From Deroplatys truncata (lineage: Eukaryota > Arthropoda > Insecta > Mantodea > Mantidae), in assembly GCA_030765065.1 (NCBI GenBank), contig CM060983.1, forward strand, positions 46,374,067-46,438,066: 64,000 nucleotides of DNA, read 5' to 3'. Of this stretch, positions 37,000 to 45,591 are shown one piece after another; the first letter of the stretch is position 1, and every line of letters starts with the position of its first letter. The notes beneath the pieces were generated by a model. That model did no database searches and had not been told where the DNA came from. It was given only the letters and a program-made list of their open reading frames with translations. The position numbers and the translations under genes were made by a program.

Positions 37000-39900
37000 T
37001 AATTAGAGCATACTAATGAAGTTTTAGCCTAAGTTTTAAATTCATGTTTCATTTTGTACATTTTAATTTCAACATATCGCTATAATTAATTGTAATCTTT
37101 GCTATCCAAAGGTTGAATCATGCTTAATACATTCACATGCTGTACTTCAAAATGGGAAGCGATTTAAAGGATAAAACAAAGAGTAAAATTATCAAAGTCT
37201 CTACATTAGTTTTATAGGAAGTGCTTGAAATGGTGACCTGAATTTTCCAGGCAAAGTTGACAGTGGCCTAGGAACGATTGTCATACTCTACCTAAGATTT
37301 CCAATGTGTGTGTGTTGAATAACGTCACATGCTGCTATTATTGGGAAGTTAAGTCCTCTTCTGAGGTGATAGGTGTTTTATACACCATACACTTGAGGTG
37401 GTCCAGAACAAGAAATCAATTGGTTTGAGGTCTAGAGAGCATAGTGGCCAAGCTATTGTTGGACTTCTCCTTCTGATCTCCATTAGGGAAAAACTTGGTT
37501 CAAATGCTCTCGCTCAGCCAGGGAGAAATGGTGGTTGCTAGATCATGTTGTAGCCACATTTGTTGATGAATATGCAACATCTTCTAAAAATTCATGTACA
37601 ATGTTTTGCAACAAATAAAGATAAACATGTCCATTTAATTCAGGGGGAAGCAGATGTGGTGAGCGACATGATCTGAAATAATTCCAATCTATATGTTCAC
37701 AGAAAACTGCTGGTGAGTCTTCTCCAAGCAGCATGCGGATTGACAGTCCCATATATGTCTGTTTCTTGAGTTGAAAACTAGACCATTCCTGGAGAACAAG
37801 GCCCATCATGAACAATACCGACGAAAAGAATTTAGGCTACGGGAGCAAGCCCAGTTACAAAATTGTACTTGAGGGCCAAAGACTCCCAGGCTTAATGCTT
37901 GCACCTTTTGATGGCGAAATGGGAGAAGTTGTTCTTTGTGTATGGCTTGGCGTATGCTAACATAGTGCAATAGTACGGGTGCTGGTAGATGGCTCTTCTG
38001 CAACTCTTTGTAGAACATTCTGTCAAATTGCACTGTGTGTCGAGTGTTGTGTAATACCCACGTCACCCTTGATTACCTTGAAGGTTCCACACTCTCGCAA
38101 ATACCTATTGATGGAATGGAAAGTGAAGTGGTGTGGTTGGCATCTATTGGGATACTGTTCCCTGTACACTGCTGCAGCAGCTAAACCACTAATTCTTGAT
38201 TCACGTAAATAAGGTGCATATCTGCAAGTTCATAGAAGGTCTGCATGTTCTCCATGTTGTCTCACAGATAAATCCGCAGCATACTAACCTTAGTGGAGCC
38301 AAATGTAGGAAATGATAATAGTGTGTTATTGCACTGGCCAATCAGAATTGCTTCCTGAGTATATGTATTGCAGCACTTTTTCATATGGAATTAAAAAAAA
38401 ATTAACTGCATGACAGAAGACGAACATCAGCTTTTGGCTCTATGCATTAAGTAACATGAGCAGTTAAAGAAATGCCTCTTGCATAATGCAAGAAGCCAGT
38501 TAATCAATGTTCAATGTCACACTATCAAGTGATAAGTTTGACATTTGAGAGATTGTTGTGGCATTAAATCCTAAGAATGCTGATATCGAGCTGCTAAAAC
38601 TCGATACTTCTAAACTCGTGCAGAGGTTTAGAGCAATGTAAGCCAATTTTTCATCCAGCTTTGCTTTAACACTTATCAGCACCTGTTACCAATATGTTTT
38701 AACACCACATAATTTCATTATGTTTCTGAAATTATTTTGGTGCAGTTCATTAACATCCTCTGTGCGTGCGTGCGTGCGTGCATGTCACGTTTTACTCTGT
38801 ATGCTATTTACCCGTAATTAGGTAGAGAAGTATTTCATTCTACCCATTCATACCAAAATTTCTCCGGAAATGTGTCTTGAGACTCCCTGAATAAGAAAGA
38901 AGAAAGAAGAGGGGGAAAAAAATCATTTTTAGAAAAATGTTATCCGTCTGTATGTGTTTTTGTGTGCGCATGCATGTATGAGAGAGAGTAGCATGACTCA
39001 AAAACATAGTTAAATGCCAAACTTAGCATTTAAGTTCAATGTATTCCATGGGGCGGCGCCGTGGCCGAGTGGTTAGACTGCTTGCCTCTCACCGAGGCAG
39101 CCCGGGTTCAATCCCAGGGACTCGCATGTGGGATTTGTGGTGGACAAAGCGGCGTCTGGGCGGGTTTCCCCTGCCATTCATTCCACCAATGCTCCATCAT
39201 CACCTTTCCTTTCATCCATTTCGCCATTTCGTTTTATCTACTTCCTTCATCCCATACCAGGCATCGGGGTGCTCACCCATCCTGGATATTCTGTCTGCTC
39301 CATGAGTGTGTCTGCTCCTCGACGGGCCTCTGACCCCTGGCACTCGCCTGTAAGTCCTGTGGGGTGTAAGTCCTATATAAGATGAGGTTAAACAGTGAAT
39401 GATGAATGTATTCCATGGATGCAACACAAAGATTTTCAAGAAAATCCCCACACTCCGAACTCCTCTTTACATGGAAAATTGTTTGAAATTTGTGATTTTC
39501 TGAGAAATGGCTGTAATGATTCTGAATGAAAGGAATACATATTAAGGACATTTACATGACAAATAAAATGTATATCTTGGATTTTCTGGGAATAGCCTGT
39601 GAAGTCCTCTCCATTCTGAAGGAATGTTGTATAATGTTGTATAACTGGTATACACTGAGGTATAAATGAAACTGTACTAGACAAAAAATGTAGATCTCTT
39701 TAAAACACACAATTTATTTCAAATAACTTTTTGTGACACAAGCCATGTCCAAGATATCTGTTATTAGGGTTCAAATTATTCAATACTTTTAAAGTCTCGA
39801 TTTCAGTTGTTTCTTGTGATTGCATGGAAGGAGTATAGAATTTTAAGCTGGCATACAGCGTCCAGTCCTTTTGGACTTTGACTATTTTTACATTTGACTA

Positions 39901-42900
39901 TTGCTGTTCCCTTTGTATCTTAACAAAATATGTAATAGCCTGTTTCTGTAAAGGTTTATCTGGATTAAATTGAAGTGGATAGACAAATAAGCTTTTGTAA
40001 GAATAGTTTGTATACCCATTAATAAACGATAGAAAGTAGAGAAAGTCATGTGAGTGTAACATGTAAGTTTTTTTTTTTTATTTTTTATATATATGTTCCT
40101 CATGATGAGACTAGAATATTCCCATTTTGAAAATTCAAGACTGTTCCAATTTGATGAATATTGGGTTGCAGATGTCGCTGGTGCTAGAAGCAAGGAACTT
40201 GCCAAAGAAATGCCAATAGATGGGTATTTCAAATGTTTGCTAAATTTGGGAAACAACTTATGGAGATCTTAATATCATTCACTAGGTTTTCGGGGAGGTT
40301 CATTGGGATCTGAAGTGTTCCAAGGTTCCCTTGTCAGAAGAAATGTTATTCATGGTCATCGAAAATGAAACTCTGTTGCTTTATAGTTACAGTGTACATA
40401 AAATACCAATGGGCTTTGGACTGACTACTCAGCCCGCACCCTTGGACCCCAGGAGACATGCTTGTAGAGCTTTTCTATTAGGGCAGCATCTATCTTATAC
40501 TCTGCCACCCCTGCGTGGCCGAGATCGGAGCAGGACACCAGCCCTCCCTTCGCCCCTGCCACACAAGGATGGAAATGGATACGCCATTTATGCACATCAA
40601 CCCAATCAGGAGACTACCGAACAACCTCTGTGGGGGCGACAGCAATCTAGCTACTGAATCCTCCCCCCCCCCTTATGGGGAGTTACAGCATACAGATATT
40701 TGAAAACCCCATTTAAAATCTTCTTTGATCAAATGCTGGACATAGTTTAGCCTGAAAAGCTTTCAGAATTTTGTGCTGTCAAAAAAATACAAAATAAAAT
40801 AAAAACCATTAATTTCAAAATGTTGGATGTACTTCATTATTTTCCTCATGTGTTAATAATAGTAAATAGAACAAAAAAATGTACCCACCCTTGGCTGATA
40901 TTTCATAAAAAATAATTATATGCGCCAACCATGAATCTTGTACACATAGGAATTATACCTTTATGCCACTCATGCCATAAGGCTGGTTCACAATAATTGA
41001 GAACCGAAACCAGAACGAGAACAACAAAGTTAAAATACATGTTATATAATGTGAGCATTCACAATTAATAGGAAGCTTTCTGGGGTTCCAAGAATGGGAA
41101 AGAGGACTTAGCCAGTTTCAACTTTCTTGTTGTCATTCCTGGGCATGGCATATTAGATCCATTTTGTGCATATTAAATGCTTCACTGCAGAAATTATTCA
41201 AAGTTGCTATGACATGAAACAGCCACTAGAGCTCACTCTAGTCATAAGCTGGAAAAATGAAACTGGAAGAAATTCCAGCAAAGTGCATCCTGACTCCCTC
41301 AAATCTATTGAGCATTGGTTCTTCTAGTGAAAGTGTCATCAATAATTTGTTTATATATGTAACTTAAAACTGTCTGTTGCCCCAAAAACAATAGCTAAAA
41401 CTAAAAAGAACAGCAAAAACTGGTAGAAATTAATAAAGAACAACAAACAACTTTAATGTATGCTGTTATGAGCACAATATTGAACATTTTTACTTTCTCT
41501 ACTACGTATAGTAAGTAGGGAAAGTATTGTATTCCACCCAAAAATTTGATACCGAGATTTCACCGGAAATATATGTTTTGAGACCCCCTGAATCCAAAGA
41601 AAGCATTTTTGGAAACATGTCCGTGTGTGTGTGTGTATGCGTGCGTGCGTGCGTGCTTGTGAACAGCATAACTCGGAAACGAACAGCCGGATAAGCACCA
41701 AACTAGGGATTTAGGTTCAGTATCTTCCAGAGATGTGACATGAAGGTTTTCAAGAACATCCTCCAACCCCAGATTACCCTTTACATGGAACATTTTCAAA
41801 AATTTTAATTTTCTCAAAAATGACTCTTAACGATTTTGATTAAAATATCATGTTTAAGATATTTCATGGTAAATGAAATGTATATCTCGAATTTTCTGGG
41901 AATGTCTCCAAAAGTATTCTTCATTGTGAACGACTTTTGCATAACTGGTAAACCATAAAAGATAGACAAAAATTTACTACACAAAAAATGTAGATCGCGT
42001 TAAAATACACAATTTATGTTGTATACATTTTTGTTGTTGAGTGAACCATTTTCAAGATATTGCTTGATATTCCCTTAAATTTTCCAATACTTATACTTTT
42101 TCTCAAATGGGAACTCGTTATTCATTTTGTTTATGTCCTGGACATGCAAGAGAATGGAATACTCCACATAGCAACCAGCTCTTAAAAGATTTGACTATCG
42201 CTTAAAGCCTACCAATTCCCCTTGCATCTACAGGAAAATTAGCAATAAGATTAACATCACGATATCTCGAATAACATGAAGCATATGGAGAATAAGCGTT
42301 TGTAAAAATAGTTTGTACAAGAGTAGAGAAAGTCATGTGAGTGTAACACATCAATTTTTCTTTTTAGCTGAACATCTCACAGAGATAATTCTTTCTGCTG
42401 CTGAACAATCTATTCCTCAGGTGACTGGCTCTGGTTCCTTGGTGGATGAATGAATTCGTGGATGCCATTTGCACTTGCAGGCATGGTCCCAGGGTTTTCT
42501 ATACCCCCGCCGCTGTATCTTTGCACTTGACAGTTTGTGTGGCTTTGTGTAAGGTTGGCTACATTGTGGTTGCGACGTTGCCAGAGTACGTAGTAAACAA
42601 CAACAGCTGATTGTTCTCCTTTCTATCGTATCTAAGCCGCATACAAAAAGTGTACGTAAGTAGCGAACGTCAATGAATAATAACTATTTCGTATTATTAT
42701 TGTTAATTGAAAATAACTCTGCATAAACATTGCAGCATATGTAGAATAAATTACGCACTTTTGACAACATAGAAATGAAATAATACAAACTTCCTGCTAC
42801 AGTGAGGAGAAATAAAACAAATTATAAGCATGCCATAACAAAGTTATTTTCACTCACGCATTTAAAACTGCAATGGCTCAATTCCATCCAAATCCCCGTT

Positions 42901-45591
42901 GTCGTCATCCTCGGAATCATCATCTTCACCAAGGCATATCATCAATGTTTCACAGTCACTAATAATTCCATCTATTTCTTGTGCTTTTCGTATTAGCTTA
43001 TTCAAATGATCTACTTTCTTCTTCCACGAAGCCGCGTCTACTGTAGCCTTGTGAATAACAGTTCTCGTGATTAGTCCAAGAGCTGCTGCAGTTCGTTGCA
43101 TGGCTTTATCAGCAGGAATAGAGGGATTGCCATGAAGCTTCACGTACTCCTTTTCCTGTTCAAAGAATTCCCGGGTTCTCCTTAATAGTTCCAATGCATG
43201 ACTATTAAGTGGCACACCTTGGCGCAAAGGATTTTCACTTCGTGAATCATCAGTCGCCGATCGGCGTCGTTTTTCAGACATTGTCGCACTTAAGTTTTGT
43301 TTAAATAAATAATATGAATGAAATATATATAAAATAGATAAATATAAATAAATATGTATAAACGAACAATAACAAAACTATCAAACAATAACCACAAATA
43401 TAAATAACAATGACCAATATGTAGCTTGCAAAGAACAAGTCGACGCTCGTGCTAGAGATTCACAAACTGAAGCACGTGGTTGGGAATAGTTACATCCGGC
43501 AACAGAGCCGATTCTAGTTCCGGTTCTGCTTTGTCATCAACCATCCGGAATGCTGCTTTGTGATTGGCTTAGGAAGTCAAACGGTTGAAGCTTTTCATCT
43601 GTTTTTTTGCGACTGTACCAACTTAAACGCCAGCTGTCAAGTGCAACATTACAGCGGTGGGGGTATAGTCACCCTACTCTGGATAACCTGATTCAATTAC
43701 AAGAAAATGCATGCCAAGTCTAGACAAGTTATTAAGGATGACAAGAAGAGGAGGAGGAAGTTTGTACGAGGGTGATACTGAACATTTTTAGAATGCCAAG
43801 TTTCTAAAAACAAATGAAATTTGTATATTTTGACAGCTATTTTCTAATGTTTTACAAGTTGATTGCTGTATAGTGTGTTCAATTTTCTCTAATAGTTTGC
43901 TAATTATTATCATTTAAAGATTTTGTGTTCATCCAAAAATGAATTTAATTAGTTTTTTTTTTTTTTTTTTTTTTAACAATTTTAAATTGTCGTTAATGCC
44001 TACACAATGTGAAGATCGGCTTAGAAATGAATTTTCGAAGAAGAATTATAAATTGTTGCATCTGATATTTTGCAATTTATAATTGGTGTAGCAGCAAATT
44101 CAAGAGATCAGTTTTTTCTTAGTGACGAATGTCGTGAAGGACGCCCAAGAACTGCTGTTACTGATGAAAATATTGTCGCTCTTCGAGCAATGCTGAAGAA
44201 GATCGGCATATAGCTTATGAATTTTCAAATTTGGTTTGGAATATCATTACTGGTGATGAATCTCGGATTTATTGTTATGATCCTGAAAAGGAAAGTCAAT
44301 CTGCTCAATGGGTCTTTCAAACAGAACCTAAGCCTACAAAAATCTGACAAATTCACAGTACTGGTAAGAAGATGGTTGTTAGCTTTTTTTTTTTTTTTTT
44401 GTTGAAAACATGCCATGTTTCTATTATAGCATTAGAAGATGTACTGTTACTGCTGATTGGTACACAAATGTCTGTTTACCGCAAATTTTGAAAAAGTTTG
44501 TGAAAAATGTCCAAAAAAAAAATAGTGTTACATCATGACAATGCATCACTGCATACAGCAAAACTAACAACTGAGTATCTGAATGCCGTAAAGATCAGCA
44601 CCATGGACCCTCCATACAGCCCTGACTTAGCACTCTGCGATTTCTTTTTTGTTTTCAGAAATTAAAGGTAAAATGTGTGGAATCCCTTTTTCGTTATCAG
44701 ATGAAGCAGTGGAACATTATGAAAACCTGGTTTCTGAAGCACCTCAGGAAGAGGGGCATCACTGCTTTAAGGACTAGGTTCATCAAATACAAAAATATAT
44801 TGATGTTAAAGGGAAATATTTTGAAAAACAATAAAATCATTTAAATTTTTTAAAATTAATTCTTGTTGATTTTTTAAAAATTGTCAGTGTCGCCCTTGTA
44901 ATAAAGAAATGGAGCTTGGTATGACTAGAGGAATCAAAAATAACAGTGGAACTGCATGTAGAAAATGTTTACTCTATTGAATTTTGATATTGGCTAATCT
45001 GCATTATGTTGGCTGGATTGGAAGCAGGCAAAAAAAACATTGGTCAGTTGCAAATAAATGATGTCCCAATATGCAACATTGACTTTCCACTTTGCTATCA
45101 ATATGGTTATTGATATGCATTCTCATTCTCGTGGTATTGTGAACCATAATGTATGATATTTTGCTTCCTATTCTTCTATGTGTTCTTCTGTTATTGGGTT
45201 ATTGTGAATAGCCTATAATCTAAAGGATTATATGCCTGTTACGTAAATTTTAATCCTGTATATCTTCAGATAACACTGTCCTTGCTCAAAAAGTGTTAAA
45301 ATAGCAAAATAATAAAGCATGAAGTTTGCTGTTCCTATCTTTACAGCTTTATTTATACTTATATGATTTTGAATAAAACTCTTTCTTTATTTGCAGGATT
45401 GTGTAAAAACAAAAGCATTTTTCTCAGTGCTGGCAGTGAGAAAAGTGTCGCATGATGAAGCTCGAGCTGCTGTACTACGTGTGTTTGACAAATGTTACGC
45501 AGACCTGGAGCCTGTTGGTCGTCGCATTCGGCGTAACTCACTAGATATGCATAAAGCTTATTTAGAAGGTTCATTTTATGGCTATGATTAG
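22171..45591 (+). CDS. ATP23: ATP23 mitochondrial inner-membrane metallopeptidase, five coding exons
   Basis: Coding exons are 22171-22429, 28370-28415, 28496-28577, 36257-36481 and 45397-45591. All introns have GT-AG ends, and the phases join exactly to give 268 residues, a normal length for insect ATP23. The family (peptidase M76; XRCC6BP1/KUB3 in vertebrates) processes and helps assemble the ATP synthase Fo part on the intermembrane-space side of the inner membrane. The zinc-protease motif HEMIH lies at residues 149-153, followed by MFDYC and the family signature HLACTEIRAANL. Conserved blocks include WGYDLYPER near residue 41, HIACEVC in exon 3 and PVGRRIRRNS near the C-terminus. The N-terminus is low-complexity and acidic. 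The frame is intact with no stop. Introns 1, 3 and 4 are 5.9, 7.7 and 8.9 kb and loaded with transposons, while intron 2 is only 80 bp. Confidence 0.96.
22617..23781. other. ATP23 intron 1, part without recognised repeats
   Basis: No coding or repeat signal was recognised before the Harbinger element. The sequence is moderately AT-rich. Confidence 0.4.
23782..24985. mobile_element. PIF/Harbinger-type transposon remnant
   Basis: Ends GGGCCGGTTTCCCCAAC and (inverted) GGGCCAGTTTCATCAAC, with TTAA-rich subterminal sequence, are flanked by the 3-bp target duplication TTA (23779-23781 and 24986-24988), the Harbinger hallmark. Two opposed genes are partly visible. On the plus strand a start at 23962 (MAAANQVVDASLLQLAFFNT) leads into FETLQKEEFLKQYRLSKG, like a Harbinger transposase N-terminus. 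On the minus strand, around 24160-24600, LKDKIAAWDKIHE and HLRWFKTGGGH resemble the Myb/SANT-like partner protein. The DDE core is deleted. A ~40-bp tandem duplication lies near 24010-24090. Confidence 0.8.
25661..25962 (-). mobile_element. SINE family A, minus strand, with TSD
   Basis: Same family as 20036 and 62926. The B box (GGGTTTGAACCC on plus) and the CCATCGCCCTCTGCTGGG head region are clear. It is flanked by GATCCCCTTC at 25651-25660 and 25963-25972. A short duplication ACCACTAGTAAC / ATGGTAACCACTAC lies in the A-box area. Confidence 0.92.
25987..26150 (+). mobile_element. tRNA-derived SINE, second family
   Basis: A tRNA-like head with A box TAGCTCAGTCAGTAGAGC and B box GGTTCAATTCC is followed by a non-tRNA body ending near GATCCAATGAATAAAAAGCC. 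It could be mistaken for a tRNA gene, but the acceptor stem does not close and it sits beside another SINE. Confidence 0.6.
26600..26965 (+). repeat. R850 copy, old and shortened
   Basis: Recognisable pieces in order are AAGAATTGTATTCCA, ATACTATATTATGTTTAA, AATGTATAGCTTGAATTTTC, TGATTAGCATGAA and TCATGAATGTAATACATCAG. Much of the middle is deleted. Confidence 0.6.
27007..28311 (-). mobile_element. mariner element, near full length, degraded
   Basis: Terminal repeats of about 30 bp (CGAGGGGTGATCAGAAACTA left; CAAGGGATGATCAGAAACTA on the inverted right end) are bordered by TA at 27005-27006 and 28312-28313. At 1305 bp it has a normal mariner length. On the minus strand VTGNETWIHHYTPSSKRSS and KVAPSGRKMMATVFWDSKGV match the region around the first and second catalytic Asp of DD34D mariners. 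Here the usual GDE is NET, so the first catalytic Asp is lost. The frame is broken in several places. Confidence 0.85.
28370..28415 (+). CDS. ATP23: ATP23 exon 2
   Basis: A 46-nt exon after a TTTTTTCTTTTTTAG acceptor, encoding SPLVKLMMNALKSSG, ending at GTAAGT. It is matched to the insect family by order and phase. Confidence 0.93.
28496..28577 (+). CDS. ATP23: ATP23 exon 3
   Basis: An 82-nt exon after TTTCTGTTACAG, encoding CPIDIRRHIACEVC then SVSGGYDQELNQ, ending at donor GTTTGT. The preceding intron (28416-28495) is only 80 bp. Confidence 0.93.
28578..29105. other. ATP23 intron 3, start
   Basis: AT-rich, with no recognised element. Confidence 0.4.
29106..29660 (-). mobile_element. LINE RNase H-domain fragment
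   Basis: The minus strand carries IVWFTAGSKTKDGTGAGIYG, where the normal first motif is FTDGS, then FKSFDHSI and DSQAALHALSAPFMRSK. These are RNase H motifs of Jockey/R1-type non-LTR elements. The first catalytic Asp appears as Ala and frames shift, so it is a fossil. Confidence 0.75.
29661..30192. other. ATP23 intron 3, no recognised element
   Basis: A stretch CAATGCCAGGTAATCCAACT near 30003 may be a repeat end. Nothing else is recognised. Confidence 0.35.
30193..30762 (+). mobile_element. Tc1/mariner-type element with ~170-bp inverted ends
   Basis: The left arm from CAGGGAGAGCCAAAAGACTA and the inverted right arm from CAGAGGGAGCCAAGAAACTA align for about 170 bp, with TA at 30191-30192 and 30763-30764. 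Between them the plus strand keeps only a transposase C-terminus: PDLTPCDFYL, LKQSVQDKP, and a terminal block ending FQHLV that runs up to the right arm. The catalytic N-terminal part has been lost. Confidence 0.75.
30825..32352 (+). repeat. R850 copy, split by a 0.76-kb insertion and cut by a mariner
   Basis: It starts with TACTGTACTACGTATAGTAA and runs to about 31209, then resumes at 31968 with GACTTGTATAACTGGTATAC. It is lost at about 32352 (GAATAAGTG), where mariner sequence begins. The last ~50 bp of R850 is missing. Confidence 0.8.
31210..31967. other. Unidentified insertion in R850, with a GC-richer core
   Basis: This 758-bp sequence separates two adjoining parts of one R850 copy, so it must have been inserted. 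Its core (31620-31890) is GC-richer than its surroundings and open on both strands for 80-100 codons, including a minus-strand stretch QALLWEQHLQPAISSEHMMY. No family is recognised. The left part (31210-31610) is AT-rich. The true target duplication could not be settled. Confidence 0.5.
32353..33420 (-). mobile_element. mariner remnant
   Basis: On the minus strand, from right to left: VYEDATVDVRTVK near the N-terminal region; T-DET with AVF and a QVEFLRQGCTINSVQHVITL-like stretch; LLHNARP; and SLDLAPSDFHLFGLLKETN, the third catalytic-Asp block of mariner transposases. Stops and frameshifts are present throughout, and terminal repeats were not found. Confidence 0.75.
33421..34182. other. ATP23 intron 3, no recognised element
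   Basis: No repeat, tRNA-like box or coding motif was recognised. Confidence 0.35.
34183..34985 (+). mobile_element. Tc1/mariner-type element with ~210-bp inverted ends spanning the transposase 3' end
   Basis: Terminal TA sites are at 34181-34182 and 34986-34987. The arms start GTTAAATTACATTCGAACCC (left) and GTTAAATTATATTCAAACCC (inverted right), and pair for about 210 bp. An uninterrupted frame covers 34295-34813, with the authentic transposase part from about 34415: KIGVWCAISAEKLIGSIFFD, GWFQQDSATAHTA (second Asp) and SPDLTSCEFYLWGSLKDKVY (third block, E for D). The transposase C-terminus lies in the right arm, so the left arm holds an inverted copy of it. The N-terminal domain and first Asp are missing. 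Confidence 0.82.
34988..35675. other. ATP23 intron 3, no recognised element
   Basis: AT-rich, with no recognised feature. Confidence 0.35.
35689..36057 (+). mobile_element. SINE family B (tRNA-derived), with TSD
   Basis: The head GGCGCCATGGCCGAGTGGTT carries an A box (TGGCCGAGTGG) and a B box CGGGTTCAATCCC. The body includes GGCGTTTGGGCGGGTTTTCT and CCCATACCAGGCATCGGGCT, and the tail is (TGAA)n. It is flanked by ATTTCCACTGGTA at 35676-35688 and 36058-36070. The head is leucine/serine-tRNA-like, but the body and tail show it is a SINE, not a tRNA gene. Confidence 0.93.
36257..36481 (+). CDS. ATP23: ATP23 exon 4 (active site)
   Basis: A 225-nt, phase-0 exon after TTTTTATTTTTCAG. It carries IVVCQNIARDEG, GVLAHEMIHMFDYC with the HExxH zinc ligands and catalytic Glu, and DHLACTEIRAANL. 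It ends at GTAAGA. Confidence 0.96.
36815..36998 (+). mobile_element. tRNA-like SINE with long (ATT)n tail
   Basis: A box TGGTGAAGTGG and B box GAGTTCAAGTCTC are followed almost at once by about 30 ATT units (36905-36998). Target duplications were not clear. Confidence 0.6.
37190..38230 (-). mobile_element. Tc1/mariner-superfamily transposase remnant
   Basis: The minus strand reads, from right to left: HKEQLLPFRHQKVQALSLG with VQFCNW; a region with HIDWNYFRSCRSPHLLPPEL then NGHVYLYLLQNIVHEFLEDV; and near 37400 an LDHLKCMVYKTPITSEEDL block. The order matches insect transposases with an LPPRLNGxxYxxFLxxxLPxLLE core. Frames are broken, and no terminal repeats were found. Confidence 0.7.
38810..40075 (+). 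repeat. R850 copy, split by a SINE
   Basis: The left part 38810-39051 starts with GGTAGAGAAGTATTTCATTC. It resumes at 39419 with ATGCAACACAAAGATTTTCA and ends GTAGAGAAAGTCATGTGAGT, GTAACATG and a T-rich run near 40075. It is a moderately diverged copy. Confidence 0.8.
39052..39404 (+). mobile_element. SINE family B inserted in R850, with TSD
   Basis: Same head and body as 35689. It is flanked by AATGTATTCCATGG at 39038-39051 and 39405-39418, a perfect 14-bp duplication of R850 sequence. Internal deletions (about 15 bp after GGGCGGGTTT) separate it from the 35.7-kb copy. Confidence 0.95.
40415..40690 (+). other. GC-rich island of unknown origin
   Basis: The sequence is much richer in C than its surroundings, with CCCCTGCGTGGCCGAGATCG, CCTCCCTTCGCCCCTGCC and a run of 10 C followed by TTATGGGGAG. 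It is open for about 108 codons at 40331-40657 without a recognised motif. It could be the end of a LINE or another insert. It is not matched elsewhere in the window. Confidence 0.4.
40691..40976. other. ATP23 intron 4, no recognised element
   Basis: AT-rich, no recognised feature. Confidence 0.35.
40977..41090 (+). repeat. MITE-like end with repeated TTCACAAT
   Basis: Starts AAGGCTGGTTCACAATAATT and has a second TTCACAAT about 70 bp on, followed by AATAGGAAGC. The same arrangement appears on the minus strand at 45090-45222. The opposite end was not found. Confidence 0.45.
41485..42360 (+). repeat. R850 copy, complete and young-looking (reference copy)
   Basis: This is the best copy. Left end TTTTTACTTTCTCTACTACG with the partial palindrome CTACTACGTATAGTAAGTAG; right end AGTAGAGAAAGTCATGTGAG then TGTAACACATCA and ATTTTTC. 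ACTTTCTCTACT near the left end and AGTAGAGAAAGT near the right end are exact inverted repeats about 845 bp apart. There is no conserved long frame. The GT-rich part varies in length between copies. Confidence 0.88.
42502..43665 (-). mobile_element. 1.16-kb TIR element (TA target) carrying a small intact ORF
   Basis: Ends TACCCCCGCCGCTGTA and (inverted) TACCCCCACCGCTGTA continue with TTGCACTTGACAG, about 31 bp of terminal inverted repeat with few mismatches. TA lies outside both ends (42500-42501, 43666-43667), as in the Tc1/mariner superfamily. It holds one 139-codon frame on the minus strand and no DDE transposase. It is either a non-autonomous derivative that kept a DNA-binding N-terminal domain, or an element encoding a small accessory protein. 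Confidence 0.8.
42862..43281 (-). CDS. 139-residue HTH-like protein encoded in a TIR element
   Basis: ATG at 43281-43279 (context GACAATGTC, A at -3) opens an uninterrupted 139-codon frame. A basic start (MSEKRRRS) is followed by a helical segment LELLRRTREFFEQEKEYV and then AMQRTAAALGLITRTVIHKA. This resembles the N-terminal helix-turn-helix of some IS630/Tc1-type transposases (RTAxATGVSxRTVxRI), recalled and not searched. Next comes a possible short coiled coil (WKKKVDHLNKLIRKAQEID) and an acidic C-terminal tail with EDDDSEDDDNGD. No catalytic Asp/Glu array is present. It is the only intact ORF of its element. It could be a truncated transposase or a domesticated or accessory DNA-binding protein. 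Expression is unknown. Confidence 0.65.
   Translation of the reverse strand: MSEKRRRSATDDSRSENPLRQGVPLNSHALELLRRTREFFEQEKEYVKLHGNPSIPADKAMQRTAAALGLITRTVIHKATVDAASWKKKVDHLNKLIRKAQEIDGIISDCETLMICLGEDDDSEDDDNGDLDGIEPLQF
43767..44898 (+). mobile_element. mariner element with both ends, degraded
   Basis: Terminal repeats CGAGGGTGATACTGA (left) and CAAGGGCGACACTGA (inverted right) are bordered by TA at 43765-43766 and 44899-44900. Plus-strand pieces in order: SDECREGRPRTAVTDENI; TGDESRIYCYDPEKESQSAQ (first Asp); VLHHDNASLHTAKLTTEYL (second Asp); SPDLALCDFF (third block). It is shorter than a full mariner (about 1.13 kb) and has stops, frameshifts and T and A runs. Confidence 0.87.
45090..45222 (-). 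repeat. MITE-like end, minus-strand relative of 40977
   Basis: The reverse complement starts GGCTATTCACAATAACCCAA and has GGTTCACAATACCACGAGAA about 70 bp on, with ATAGGAAGC between, matching the 40977 arrangement. Confidence 0.45.
45397..45591 (+). CDS. ATP23: ATP23 exon 5 (terminal)
   Basis: After TTTATTTGCAG it encodes DCVKTKAFFSVLAVRKVS, KCYADLEPVGRRIRRNS and ends YLEGSFYGYD then TAG. No AATAAA lies in the next 80 bp. A TATAAA variant at about 45605 could serve as the polyadenylation signal. Confidence 0.95.
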   Translation, partial: DCVKTKAFFSVLAVRKVSHDEARAAVLRVFDKCYADLEPVGRRIRRNSLDMHKAYLEGSFYGYD

